From a bacterium (GTDB taxonomy: Bacteria > Electryoneota > JAOADG01): a DNA stretch of 33,519 nt. The stretch is taken from NCBI GenBank assembly GCA_026417415.1, contig JAOADG010000022.1:1-33519 (forward strand). The letters are read 5' to 3'. The stretch's first letter is position 1. Each line of letters opens with the position of its first letter. This document shows, one piece after another, positions 1-8,829 of this stretch. A program made the translations under genes and the position numbers. The notes beneath the pieces were generated by a model that did no database searches, was not told where the DNA came from, and saw only the letters and a program-made list of their open reading frames with translations.

Positions 1-521
1 AAGTACACTTTTTAATAAATATTATAGAAATAATAGAATCAATCGTTCTATAAATAAAAGGATTAATTTACAAGGCACTTCATCCCAAATTCTTTTTTAA
101 ATTGTCTATTCTGGAGAAATGTGTATGAACTTCGTTTTTAAAAAACGGCTAAATTTTCAACAACAGAAAACATACGATTTGCTATCAGTACAATATCAAG
201 TTTTTTTTTTAAAGTTTCGTCCTGTCATTTTTCTTAACTAAATTGCAATATTATTAAGTATTTCATAAGATAAATGAAATGTCAAATCATTAGTATTTCA
301 ATCAAAAATAGTAAAATTTATAGTGTTATGGAGCAGAAAATTTAATTATCAGAGGTGCATCTTATCTAACTGGAATAGGAAAGTAGAATAATAAAAAGAA
401 TTGACCAGAAAAAGAAATAATCGTAATACAGTATTTATTTCCAAATCATCTTTTTTTCAATTTAAATTCTATATTCTTCAGAACTAACCAAAGTAGTTTA
501 CATTAAATGCCTTTTCAAAGT
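1..521. other. Gene-poor AT-rich intergenic region
   Basis: No reading frame of 60 codons or more and no recognisable RNA gene is visible here. The DNA is very A+T rich with homopolymer runs, including ten T at 201-210. One 38-codon frame at 125-241 has a GGAG eight bases upstream but runs through the T10 tract and looks accidental. The only organised signal is a promoter-like pair at 401-429 that faces the terminator at 522-558. Confidence 0.6.
401..429 (+). promoter_or_regulatory. Possible promoter upstream of the 522-558 terminator
   Basis: TTGACC at 401-406 and TAATAC at 424-429 are 17 bases apart, a good match to a housekeeping-sigma promoter. No protein frame follows before the terminator hairpin at 522-558. 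If the promoter is active, the product would be an untranslated RNA of roughly 120 nt. In DNA this AT-rich such matches also arise by chance. Confidence 0.3.
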
Positions 522-558
522 AAAAAAGACGCAAAGTCCTCGCCCTTACGTCTTTTTT
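522..558. terminator. Bidirectional intrinsic terminator
   Basis: AAAAAAGACG (522-531) pairs perfectly with CGTCTTTTTT (549-558) around a 17-base loop. The plus strand ends in seven T and the minus strand in six. On the minus strand it lies just past the 3' end of the fMet tRNA and would end that transcript. On the plus strand it would end anything started at 401-429. Confidence 0.75.
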
Positions 559-562
559 TGTG

Positions 563-636
<74 letters not shown>

Positions 637-693
637 TCAAACGTGAATGGATAATAATAAAAAAAAATGAAAAAAGCAATACCAATTAAGCTT

Positions 694-1704
694 TTAAGTT
701 AAAGCTGCAGCAATAATACAGGTTTTTGCAATTTCTTCTGAACTAGCACCCCGCGATAAATCAAACGCAGGTTTATTTAATCCTTGCGAAATCGGACCAA
801 TGGCTTCTGCACCTGCCAATCGGTTAACCAATTTGTAACCAATATTTCCTGAATTTAAATCAGGAAAAATAAGTACATTTGCTTTTCCTGCCACTTTGCT
901 ATTAGGTGCTTTGCTTGCGGCCACTTTTGGTACTATTGCAGCATCCAATTGCAATTCGCCATCCATCTCAATATGAGGTGCCAATTCTTTTGCTATAACT
1001 AATGCTTTACGAACAGCATCAATAGAAGGACCTTCTGCACTGCCTTTAGTTGAATAGGATAAAAATGCAACCAACGGGGTCTCGCCAGTTAATTTTTGAT
1101 GGGTTTCTGCTGCAGAAACTCCAATGGATGCTAATTCTTCAGGCGTTGGATTGGGAATATAGGCAGGATCTGCAAAAGTAAAGATTCGTCCATCAGGCAT
1201 GACCATTAAAAAACTACTGGAAAGTACTTTTATTCCCGGCGCAAGTCCAATTAAATGGAGTGCAGCGCGAATGGTATCTGCAGTAGGGTGTGCACATCCT
1301 GCAACGCTTCCATCCGCTATACCTTTCCGTACTAACATAGAACCATAAAAAATAGGATGTTGCAGCTGTTTTTCAATTTCTTCTAGAGTAGGGTCCGGTA
1401 CATTTTTCCCTTTTAATCTAGATCGTGCAGCAGCTTCTTTTCTTAACTCCAAATACTCCAATATGTACGAAGACCAATTTTGTTCGTTTTTCCAATGTTT
1501 AATCACTGCACCATCAATAACAACTTGATGTTCCAGAGCTATTTGTTGAATTTTATCAAACTCACCAATTAAAATAGGTGTACAAAAATTTTCTTTTAAA
1601 AGCATACCAGCAGCTTTAATAACACGAGGATCTGTTCCTTCTGGCAATACAATTTTGGCACGTTTCTCACGAGCAATCAAATGAAGTCGTTCAAAGGGAT
1701 TCAT
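694..1704 (-). CDS. pta: Phosphate acetyltransferase
   Basis: This is a 336-residue single-domain phosphotransacetylase, which interconverts acetyl-CoA plus phosphate and acetyl phosphate plus CoA in the cytoplasm. It has the short-form length (about 320-340 residues) without the N-terminal regulatory domain of the long enterobacterial enzyme. Visible family blocks are KIVLPEGTDPRV near the N-terminus, AGCAHPTADTIRAA mid-protein, FPDLNSGNIGYK, GPISQGLNKP, and DLSRG (315-319), whose Ser317-Arg318 match the catalytic Ser-Arg. The ATG start has GGAG seven bases upstream. No acetate kinase gene is adjacent, so the partner must lie elsewhere if the Pta-Ack route operates. Confidence 0.95.
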   Translation of the reverse strand: MNPFERLHLIAREKRAKIVLPEGTDPRVIKAAGMLLKENFCTPILIGEFDKIQQIALEHQVVIDGAVIKHWKNEQNWSSYILEYLELRKEAAARSRLKGKNVPDPTLEEIEKQLQHPIFYGSMLVRKGIADGSVAGCAHPTADTIRAALHLIGLAPGIKVLSSSFLMVMPDGRIFTFADPAYIPNPTPEELASIGVSAAETHQKLTGETPLVAFLSYSTKGSAEGPSIDAVRKALVIAKELAPHIEMDGELQLDAAIVPKVAASKAPNSKVAGKANVLIFPDLNSGNIGYKLVNRLAGAEAIGPISQGLNKPAFDLSRGASSEEIAKTCIIAAALT

Positions 1705-1788
1705 AGCAATGCTCCAAAAATAGATTTAAGTAATGAAAACTAATTTGTGAAAAATTGTACATTAAAAATTAAAAAAATCAAAAATCAT

Positions 1789-2685
1789 TTACTTACTCGA
1801 TTCACGAAGTTCTTCTAAAGTATCCAAAAAGTCCTTTAACCATATTCTTACCCCTTGGTTACGTGCAGAAGGACAAATGAAATGAACAAAGTCAAATAAA
1901 TTCTCACTTGCATCTTCTACAGCTACGCTAATTTTTGCTGAACGTAGCATAGTTAGATCATTTATTGCATCTCCGATGCAAACACTGTTTTGCCAACTCC
2001 ATCCGTAACGATTTAAAATGGCTTCTATACCAATTTTTTTGGAAATTCCTCGAGGCATCGTTTCAATGTAATCAAGTGTACTTTCTTTGTATAATGTAGG
2101 ACGAACAATTTCTTGGTCAGAAACAAATTGATACAATTTTTGTTCTGTAAAATGGATTCTGTCGGGTGAACCGATTGCTAAAAACTTATTGACTCCTTTT
2201 CTAACTACATAATCAAGCCGTCCAATAGAAGTAGGATATACATTGGGTTTCGCTAAATGCTTTTCTACGTATTCATTCCATTCATCAAAATGATATTCAT
2301 CATTGACTTCTAAAAGAATAGCACCTGGATTTCCCATTCTAAGTGCATTGAGAACTCTGGTTGCAGTGTTTGCATCCATTCTGAAATCACATAACTTTTG
2401 TCCGTCGGCATCCTCTGCGTAACCTCCATTGTATGAAACGAACGGAATTTTTCGTTCAATTTGTTGTACAAATGGTTTTGTTGATCTTGGTGGACGTCCA
2501 GTTGCAAGGAGGATACGATATCCCATATCGCATGCACGACGTAACTCAAGAACAGTTTCTGTGTGTAACTGTTTGTCAGGTCCAATTAACGTTCGATCAA
2601 GATCAAAAGCCAACCAACGAATGGCAAGTAAGTCATCTTGATGAAAGTGTATTTGATTCTTCGGATTTTGATACTTTGTCAACAT
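1789..2685 (-). CDS. HAD-superfamily (Cof-like, class IIB) phosphatase
   Basis: This 298-residue cytoplasmic hydrolase has all four haloacid-dehalogenase motifs: DLDRT (nucleophile Asp28, acid/base Asp30), LLATGRP (motif II), a lysine in KKIGIEAI (motif III), and GDAINDLTML (Mg-binding GDxxND, motif IV). The cap between motifs II and III is of class IIB (Cof) type. Substrates of this group are usually sugar phosphates, but the sequence does not say which. About 20 residues precede the usual family start. The ATG used here has no Shine-Dalgarno and sits 16 bases after the hairpin that terminates the upstream protease gene, so its own promoter is unclear and read-through may feed it. Confidence 0.88.
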   Translation of the reverse strand: MLTKYQNPKNQIHFHQDDLLAIRWLAFDLDRTLIGPDKQLHTETVLELRRACDMGYRILLATGRPPRSTKPFVQQIERKIPFVSYNGGYAEDADGQKLCDFRMDANTATRVLNALRMGNPGAILLEVNDEYHFDEWNEYVEKHLAKPNVYPTSIGRLDYVVRKGVNKFLAIGSPDRIHFTEQKLYQFVSDQEIVRPTLYKESTLDYIETMPRGISKKIGIEAILNRYGWSWQNSVCIGDAINDLTMLRSAKISVAVEDASENLFDFVHFICPSARNQGVRIWLKDFLDTLEELRESSK

Positions 2686-2692
2686 GCTTTTT

Positions 2693-2725
2693 TAAAAAAA
2701 TGAGCTCGTCAAAACTGACGAGCTC
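2693..2725 (-). terminator. Intrinsic terminator of the S8 protease gene
   Basis: On the minus strand a perfect 10-bp stem, GAGCTCGTCA / TGACGAGCTC (2702-2711 with 2716-2725), closes a GTTT loop and is followed by A and seven T. It lies 26 bases after the protease stop and just before the HAD start. Confidence 0.85.
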
Positions 2726-2751
2726 TTCTTTAGAATGAATTCACCATAGCC

Positions 2752-5469
2752 TTATTTCAAGAAGAGTGTTTTACTTGTACGAACAATTCCGCTTTTAGTG
2801 GTTAAAGTAACCAAATAAACTCCACTTGCTAAACAGTTCGGTGTCCAATGAATGGTATGATTTCCTGCATCAAAGGTTTGCGAAGTAATGGTCTGCAGCA
2901 TTCTACCTGAAACATCGTATACTGAAATTGTAATTTGCTCAGAACGAGGCAAAGCAAACTGAATGGAAGTTTGTGAATTAAAAGGATTCGGATAAATAGC
3001 AGAGATACGATAATCATCAGGTACTACAGTTTGGTCAGAAAGATTTACATCTAATCCTCTAAATTGACTTAAAACACGCTGTAAAAAGGCTGCACGCGTT
3101 GAATAATTCGGTGCATTATGGATACTTTCTACAGGAAAACCACAATAGACCAAACGTGTGCGGTTACCTGAAGTATAATAAATTGCTGCGGGTTGTTGAC
3201 TGTTGTTGTAAATCCAACAAGCTTGTGAGCCGTTGATAGGATTCAAGATATTGGGACTAGTATAGTTGTTTGCACCTGAAGATCCACTTAAAAAGAGATT
3301 GATCCCTTCAGAAAGAGCATTTCCCGCAATTCCATTAGCACGACGATCGCTGGAAGAACCTGCGCTAGAATTTGCACGTAGCACTTGCTGGTGAAATGCC
3401 GAATTACCGATTTCTTCACCAATATTTTGTCCGGAGAGTAAAACAGATTTATTGTTATTTAACAACCACTGAATAAGTAGTTGTTCATCAGATGTTAATG
3501 TGTTGGTCGTTTGATCACCAGTCCACCAAATAAATTCTGAGTATCTTGTTATATCTGAAACGTCAGGTAATCCTTGTGTAGCAATGTTCCAATAATCCCA
3601 TGCTTCACCAACACTGTCTAATGCAGTTTGATAAAACTGCTCATAAGGTACTCCTCCATCATCATCAATTAGAATCACGCTTGGATAACCTACCATTATA
3701 GTAGAGGTAAAGGTTTGACTATATGAAACATCATAGGGATTTGTTCCACGAATAGTAAAGTTTAATGTTGCACGATGTGATGGTGAATTCGTTGCGACCT
3801 GTATCCTCAAACCAGTAACGGTTGTAGAAGCTCCAGAAATAATATCGCCGATCCATAAAGAATCACTTTGAATGATTAGATATGGATCATTGGTAGATAA
3901 ACGTACACGCGTATTGTATGAATCGGTGCGATTTGAATTAGCAGTAAACGTTAATCGTAAAGCAGCAGTTTCGCCTGCTACTGCACGACCATCACCATTG
4001 CTATTACCAATTGTGTCACGTATAATAGTTTGTACTAATTGTACTAAAGGAAATTGACTTTCAACAGCATTTCCAACGTTAATGAGTCCCACACCTAATT
4101 GATTCTGATAATTTGGATTAGATGCATTGATATTAGTAGACGTTTCATAAAGAACATTACGCACCTCGGAATTCATTGCACCCGGCATAACACTCCACAA
4201 CAATGCTGCACATCCTGCTGCAACAGGGCTGGCCATTGAAGTTCCATCTGAATTATCGTAGGAGTTATGAGTAGTATTGACCGTTGACCAAATAGTCGTA
4301 CCAGGAGAACTGATTTCTACCCAAGTACCAAAAGAAGAAAAAGATGCCTTTTGATCGCTTTGATTTGTAGCTGCGACAGAAATACTATTAGCATAATTGG
4401 AAGGATATCGTGGAACGTTATTGTTCTCGTTACCTGCAGATCCAAAAATTAACATACCTGAGTTCCAACAAGATGTGATAGTATTTTGTTCAGCTTGACT
4501 ATACGACGCACCTCCCCAACTGTTATTGATAATATTTGCACCAGAAATACGTGAATAACTCCAAGCGCTATGACCTAACGCACCATTAATTGTACCCGGA
4601 TTATTGGCAGAACCACAACGATTAGACATTATTCTAGATCGTCCGCCAGGAGAAGCAACACCCATACCATTGTTAAGTACTGCAGAAGCACATCCCGCGA
4701 CATGGGTTCCATGTCCACCTGTAGTCCATAAATAAGGATCAGTTGGATCATTATCATTCCCAGTAAAATCCCAACCATAAAAATCATCTACTTTGCCATT
4801 TCCATCATTATCTACACCATTGATTTCGGAAGGTTGAATGATGCCATCACCATTTAAATCTTCACCAGGATTTACCCAACGATTAGCGATTAAATCTTCA
4901 TGTAAAATATCTACTCCACTATCTACAATTGAGATCACAATTTCAGTACTACCCAAAGTATAATCCCATGCACGATGAGCACCGATTCTTGTTAAGTGCC
5001 ATTGTGCTGAAAACAATGCATCGTTAGGAATAAAATCTAAGTAACGGACAAAATTCGGTTCAGCAAAATCTACGAAAGGTAATTTTTCCAATTCAGTAAC
5101 CACATCATTTACAGTAACATCTAAAGGAAAATGAAGCCAGAATGTCCAACGTAAATCAATTGGATTATCTTTGGTGGGTGCTGTTTCCCAAGGAACTAAG
5201 TTGACTGCGTAATAAACTCCATATTTAGCGAAAAGTGCATCTAAAGAGTAATCTCCTAAAGAAACGGGAGTATAATCTTTGTTGTAGGCATCAGGAAAAG
5301 CACGTGTAAAGCGAACCACCGCTTGACCTAAAAATGTTTCACCATCAGGTGAAATGATATCCATTGGACGGTATCCATTTTCAGGACCACCAATAGGTGC
5401 ATATTCAGAACCGTAAACTCCGATATGGACAAATACAAGAATTAAAAGTAATGCAGTTCTAAAATTCAT
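2752..5469 (-). CDS. Secreted subtilisin-like (S8) serine protease with type IX sorting domain
   Basis: The protein has 905 residues. Residues 1-20 form a signal peptide. About 30-150 look like a propeptide or fervidolysin-type N-terminal region. The S8 catalytic domain (about 155-470) carries Asp183 in VDSGVD, His253 in GHGTHVAG, oxyanion Asn347 in AGNE and Ser411 in GTSMASP. An insert at about 205-245 is rich in D/N/G and resembles calcium-binding loops. After the catalytic domain come a beta-type region (about 480-600), an alpha/beta domain resembling class I glutamine-amidotransferase folds (about 600-815), and a C-terminal sorting domain (about 830-905) starting IYPNPFN and ending with a basic KTLFLK tail. 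It is inferred to be exported by Sec, moved across the outer membrane by the type IX system, and released or anchored. AGGAG precedes the ATG. Confidence 0.93.
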   Translation of the reverse strand: MNFRTALLLILVFVHIGVYGSEYAPIGGPENGYRPMDIISPDGETFLGQAVVRFTRAFPDAYNKDYTPVSLGDYSLDALFAKYGVYYAVNLVPWETAPTKDNPIDLRWTFWLHFPLDVTVNDVVTELEKLPFVDFAEPNFVRYLDFIPNDALFSAQWHLTRIGAHRAWDYTLGSTEIVISIVDSGVDILHEDLIANRWVNPGEDLNGDGIIQPSEINGVDNDGNGKVDDFYGWDFTGNDNDPTDPYLWTTGGHGTHVAGCASAVLNNGMGVASPGGRSRIMSNRCGSANNPGTINGALGHSAWSYSRISGANIINNSWGGASYSQAEQNTITSCWNSGMLIFGSAGNENNNVPRYPSNYANSISVAATNQSDQKASFSSFGTWVEISSPGTTIWSTVNTTHNSYDNSDGTSMASPVAAGCAALLWSVMPGAMNSEVRNVLYETSTNINASNPNYQNQLGVGLINVGNAVESQFPLVQLVQTIIRDTIGNSNGDGRAVAGETAALRLTFTANSNRTDSYNTRVRLSTNDPYLIIQSDSLWIGDIISGASTTVTGLRIQVATNSPSHRATLNFTIRGTNPYDVSYSQTFTSTIMVGYPSVILIDDDGGVPYEQFYQTALDSVGEAWDYWNIATQGLPDVSDITRYSEFIWWTGDQTTNTLTSDEQLLIQWLLNNNKSVLLSGQNIGEEIGNSAFHQQVLRANSSAGSSSDRRANGIAGNALSEGINLFLSGSSGANNYTSPNILNPINGSQACWIYNNSQQPAAIYYTSGNRTRLVYCGFPVESIHNAPNYSTRAAFLQRVLSQFRGLDVNLSDQTVVPDDYRISAIYPNPFNSQTSIQFALPRSEQITISVYDVSGRMLQTITSQTFDAGNHTIHWTPNCLASGVYLVTLTTKSGIVRTSKTLFLK

Positions 5470-5505
5470 TCTAAATCTCCTAATACAATAATCTAAAAAT
5501 GTAGA

Positions 5506-5529
5506 AAAGGTATAATACCTTTAAGGTAT
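5506..5529. repeat. Overlapping inverted repeats (AAGGTAT half-sites)
   Basis: AAAGGTA/TACCTTT (5506-5522, loop TAA) overlaps a second palindrome, ATACCTT-T-AAGGTAT (5515-5529). The result is three alternating half-sites in the gap between the MFS exporter 3' end and the protease start, upstream of the protease. This could be an operator or a weak hairpin; no T tract follows on the minus strand. Confidence 0.35.
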
Positions 5530-5549
5530 CAGAAAAGTAAAATTTAAAT

Positions 5550-6938
5550 TTAATCTTTCTTTCTTGTATACAAAAATGTTCCAATTCCGGTTATCAACGC
5601 AAACAGTGCTGCACACAACATTGACCAATGCATTCCAATTAAAAAGCCACTATCCTCTTGTACATTTCCGGTGAAATGCCGAAAAAATTGAATCAACGCT
5701 GCTGCTATAGCAATACCCATAACCATTCCTATATTTCGGATTAAAGCCATTAAACTACTTGCAATAAAAAGAAACTTTTGTGGGACTGAAGTTAGCAGCA
5801 TTTTATTGTTGGCAGGTACGAATACAGCACCACCAATTCCACTGATAACAATTCCAGAAAGGATATACATCGATGAGCTAGTTTCATTTAGAAAAGATAA
5901 GATCAACAATCCAGATGCTTGGATTATAGGGCCAAAGAAAGAGGGTAATCGCGAGCCCAAACGATCTGTTAAACGACCAGATAATGGTGCTATCACCGCT
6001 AAAGCCAAAGGCCAAGAAGTTAAAAACAAACCTGTTGTAACGACATCAAATTGACGAACATGTTGTAAGTAAAAAGGCATCGTTAAAAAAGATTGGATAC
6101 TTGCTGAATTGTTTAGTAAACCGAATAATATTGAAGAAGTAAATAAACGATTTTTAAACAAATGTAAAGGAAGCATTGGCGTTGAATGTTTACGTTCAAT
6201 GTGTAAAAAATACAAAAACAGGAACACAGACAGCAGAAATCCAACGAAAGTAGTGAGAGTACCGATGTGCATAGCTTCTGATAAAGATAGCAATAGGAGG
6301 ATTAATACAATTGAATAAATCAATAATCCGTGATAATCAAACGTTTTTCTAATACTATCAGTAGGAAAATGGGGAAGCCAACGGTTAGCCAAGAATAATG
6401 TCAATGCTCCAATGGGAAGATTAATCCAAAAAATCGCTTCCCATCCCCAGAATCCTGCAACAAACCCACCTAATATAGGACCAGTAATTGAACCTGCGGC
6501 AACCATCATTCCGATTGAACCTAAAGCCATTCCACGTTTAGATTCGGGAAACACAGAAGCGATGATTCCTCCTCCTAAGGCAGAAGTCAGTGCAGCACCA
6601 ATTCCTTGTAATGTTCTTGAAAAAATTAAACTCAATAAATTGGTTGAAATAGCACAAAGAAAAGAAGAAAAAGTAAAGAAAAAGATACCCAAACGGAAAA
6701 TTCTATCTTGACCCCAACGTGTAGCTACGGCACCTACAGGTAGGAGTAAAATGCAAATGACTAATAAGTATATGGTAGAAACCCATTCAATTCTTGTAAT
6801 GGGCGCTTCAAATTCTGCAGACAACAAAGGCAAAATTAAATTCACGGCTGAACTATCTAACGTGGCCATGTAAACATTTAGCCCTACAACACCAAATACT
6901 AACCAGGGATTGTGATGACCGTTAGAATGATGATCCAA
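5550..6938 (-). CDS. MFS multidrug exporter, DHA2 (EmrB/QacA) type
   Basis: This 462-residue polytopic inner-membrane protein shows about 14 hydrophobic segments, as in the 14-TM proton-coupled drug antiporters. Family marks are MATLDSSAVNLILP in TM1, RTLQGIGAA, and the antiporter motif C region GSITGPILGGFVAG followed by FWINLPIG. The substrate cannot be read from sequence. The start is TTG, with no good Shine-Dalgarno and 8 bases after the preceding stop. The first ATG (codon 24) falls inside TM1, so the TTG start or close to it is needed. It is probably co-transcribed with the DivIC-like gene and clpX. Confidence 0.9.
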   Translation of the reverse strand: MDHHSNGHHNPWLVFGVVGLNVYMATLDSSAVNLILPLLSAEFEAPITRIEWVSTIYLLVICILLLPVGAVATRWGQDRIFRLGIFFFTFSSFLCAISTNLLSLIFSRTLQGIGAALTSALGGGIIASVFPESKRGMALGSIGMMVAAGSITGPILGGFVAGFWGWEAIFWINLPIGALTLFLANRWLPHFPTDSIRKTFDYHGLLIYSIVLILLLLSLSEAMHIGTLTTFVGFLLSVFLFLYFLHIERKHSTPMLPLHLFKNRLFTSSILFGLLNNSASIQSFLTMPFYLQHVRQFDVVTTGLFLTSWPLALAVIAPLSGRLTDRLGSRLPSFFGPIIQASGLLILSFLNETSSSMYILSGIVISGIGGAVFVPANNKMLLTSVPQKFLFIASSLMALIRNIGMVMGIAIAAALIQFFRHFTGNVQEDSGFLIGMHWSMLCAALFALITGIGTFLYTRKKD

Positions 6939-6946
6939 GGATTGTT

Positions 6947-7327
6947 CTACTTTTGTAAAGATTTAGGAATGAGTTGGATTAAACGTTCTCGTTCGCGTAC
7001 TAATAAAAATTTACTAACTGCAATGTTTTTGATCACTTCAGGATTATTGTCTTGAACCTGTTTAATGATGCTATCGGCTTCAGCAATTTTACGGTTAATG
7101 ATTGCGATTTCAGTTTTCAATGAATCATTCAATGCTTTTTGTTTTGCTAATGCTTGATAGGAATGATAAAGTTCTTTACTTAAAAAGAAAGACAAAATAA
7201 AAAAAGTAATGAAGAAGCCATATCGTTTAAAAAACGATTTAACTTTGTATGGAAAACGATTGGAATAGCTTTCCTGATGAACACTTGAAACATCTGAAAC
7301 AAAAATGTCAAATATTTTCCATTTCAT
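6947..7327 (-). CDS. Septum-formation initiator-like (DivIC/FtsL-type) membrane protein
   Basis: The protein has 126 residues: a basic cytoplasmic N-terminus, one membrane span (about 33-50, FFITFFILSFFLS), a coiled-coil segment (about 55-95, KALNDSLKTEIAIINRKIAE), and a C-terminal patch IAVSKFLLVRERE that resembles the conserved region after the coiled coil in FtsB/DivIC proteins. That topology matches bitopic divisome proteins acting in the periplasm at the septum. It lies 6 bases after clpX and is probably translated from the same message. The family call rests on architecture rather than a diagnostic motif. Confidence 0.6.
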   Translation of the reverse strand: MKWKIFDIFVSDVSSVHQESYSNRFPYKVKSFFKRYGFFITFFILSFFLSKELYHSYQALAKQKALNDSLKTEIAIINRKIAEADSIIKQVQDNNPEVIKNIAVSKFLLVRERERLIQLIPKSLQK

Positions 7328-7333
7328 AGTTTT

Positions 7334-8587
7334 CTATGCTGCTACTTCTGAGCGCCGAAGTAAAATCGGCTCAGCTTGGTGAAGAACAGTTTCTCGAGTA
7401 ATAGTGATTTGAATTAAATCATTTTCTGAGGGTAAACGATACATCCATTCTGTCATCACGTTTTCTAAAATTGAACGCAAGGCGCGTGCACCTGTCCGTT
7501 TTTGGGCTGCCAGTTCAACAATCGCTTGAATAGCACCTTCTTCAAAAACCAAACGTATTCCATCCAATGCAAACAATTCCTGATATTGTTTAATTAAAGC
7601 ATTGCGAGGTTCAATTAAAATTTTTCTTAAAACCTCAGGCGACAATTCTGATAAGGCAGTAACCACCGGTAACCGTCCCACCAATTCAGGAATTAAACCA
7701 TAGCGAATTAAATCCAACGGTTGGATTTGGGAAAGTAATTCTGTTACAGATAGATCACGTTTTGTTCGAATTTCAGCACCAAATCCAATGCTACTTTTAC
7801 CTAATCGATCAGCAATAATTTTATCAATTCCTTCAAATGCACCACCACAGATAAAAAGGATTTTTTTGGTATTGATATAAACCAATTTTTGTTCAGGATG
7901 TTTCCGTCCACCTTCAGGTGGAATACCTGCAACTGTTCCTTCCAATAATTTTAACAGCGCTTGCTGTACACCCTCACCGGATACATCTCTTGTAATGGAT
8001 GGTGATTCTTGTTTTCTAGAAATTTTATCAATTTCATCAATATAGACAATTCCCATCTCTGTCAGCGAAACATCATAATCCGCCGCTTGATACAAACGTA
8101 CAAGTACATTTTCCACATCTTCACCGACATAACCTGCTTCTGTTAATGTAGTTGCATCTGCAATGGCAAAAGGTACTTGTAAAAATCTTGCCAGCGTTTG
8201 TGCAAGCAATGTTTTACCAGTACCAGTAGGACCAAGCAATAAAACATTGGATTTTTCTATTTCAACACTATTTTCAACGGAGGGATATTTAATTCGTTTG
8301 TAATGATTGTATACAGCTACTGCTAAACGTTTTTTAGCATCCTCTTGACCAACCACGTACTGATCTAACTCTTGTTTAATTTCAGTCGGTTTTGGTAGAT
8401 GATCAAGTTTTGGATGTTTTGTGCTACTTGCACGTCGTACAATCTCTGAAGCGGCTTTAATGCATTGATCACAAATAGATACATTCGGACCTGCGACAAG
8501 AATTTTTGTCTGTGAAACAGTACGTCCACAAAAGCTACATTTTTCTGGGTTCGTAGCTTTGGTGTGAGGCGGGTAATTGGTATTCAT
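7334..8587 (-). CDS. clpX: ATP-dependent Clp protease ATP-binding subunit ClpX
   Basis: This 417-residue AAA+ unfoldase feeds substrates to ClpP in the cytoplasm. The N-terminal zinc domain has Cys17, Cys20, Cys39 and Cys42. Walker A is GPTGTGKT (119-126), the pore-1 loop lies in GYVGEDVEN, Walker B is [10 protein letters not shown], and the RKH substrate-gripping loop is visible in EGGRKHPEQ. The C-terminal small domain holds the sensor-2 region GARALRS. Full length for the family. Its ATG overlaps the TGA of the upstream 59-codon ORF as ATGA, implying translational coupling. Neither clpP nor tig is adjacent, unlike many genomes. Confidence 0.98.
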   Translation of the reverse strand: MNTNYPPHTKATNPEKCSFCGRTVSQTKILVAGPNVSICDQCIKAASEIVRRASSTKHPKLDHLPKPTEIKQELDQYVVGQEDAKKRLAVAVYNHYKRIKYPSVENSVEIEKSNVLLLGPTGTGKTLLAQTLARFLQVPFAIADATTLTEAGYVGEDVENVLVRLYQAADYDVSLTEMGIVYIDEIDKISRKQESPSITRDVSGEGVQQALLKLLEGTVAGIPPEGGRKHPEQKLVYINTKKILFICGGAFEGIDKIIADRLGKSSIGFGAEIRTKRDLSVTELLSQIQPLDLIRYGLIPELVGRLPVVTALSELSPEVLRKILIEPRNALIKQYQELFALDGIRLVFEEGAIQAIVELAAQKRTGARALRSILENVMTEWMYRLPSENDLIQITITRETVLHQAEPILLRRSEVAA

Positions 8588-8763
8588 TTATTCTTTCTTT
8601 GTAAATACTCATACCAGCAAAATGCTATGGCTTGTGCTGGCATCATCGTTAGCATTCGCGTACGAACACAGCCCAATAGTTCTTTTTCTGCTTCTGATGG
8701 AAATTGTATTCCATATGCTTTTGCAAGCTCAAGAATTTCTTCATCTCGAATGGAAAGTAACAT
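8584..8763 (-). CDS. Small 59-residue protein, unknown, coupled to clpX
   Basis: A 60-codon frame runs from ATG at 8763 to TGA at 8584, and its stop overlaps the clpX start (ATGA). An AAAGGAG Shine-Dalgarno lies 11 bases before the ATG. The product begins [20 protein letters not shown], has a charged helical N-terminal half ([19 protein letters not shown]), a Met/Ala-rich stretch ([15 protein letters not shown]) and a basic end (YLQRKNK). No signal peptide, clear membrane span or known motif is seen. The ribosome site and four-base overlap argue that it is a real gene. It may help set clpX translation or act with ClpX, but the function is unknown. Confidence 0.7.
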   Translation of the reverse strand: MLLSIRDEEILELAKAYGIQFPSEAEKELLGCVRTRMLTMMPAQAIAFCWYEYLQRKNK

Positions 8764-8829
8764 AAAACCGATTGCTCCTTTGATAAAGAAACAATAAACA
8801 AAATACTAAACAAAAAAGTTGTTTAAAAA

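Noticed and set aside
125-241. A 38-codon frame with GGAG eight bases before its ATG
   Set aside because: It runs through a T10 homopolymer, has a biased Phe/Lys/Gln composition with no recognisable pattern, and no neighbour supports it.
2310-2738. Overlapping frames inside the HAD gene on both strands
   Set aside because: They lie entirely or mostly inside a gene with all four HAD motifs, and their products show no recognisable domain.
8564-8797. Plus-strand frames opposite the clpX start region
   Set aside because: They are antisense to the coupled 59-codon ORF and clpX, lack a ribosome site, and give unpatterned products.
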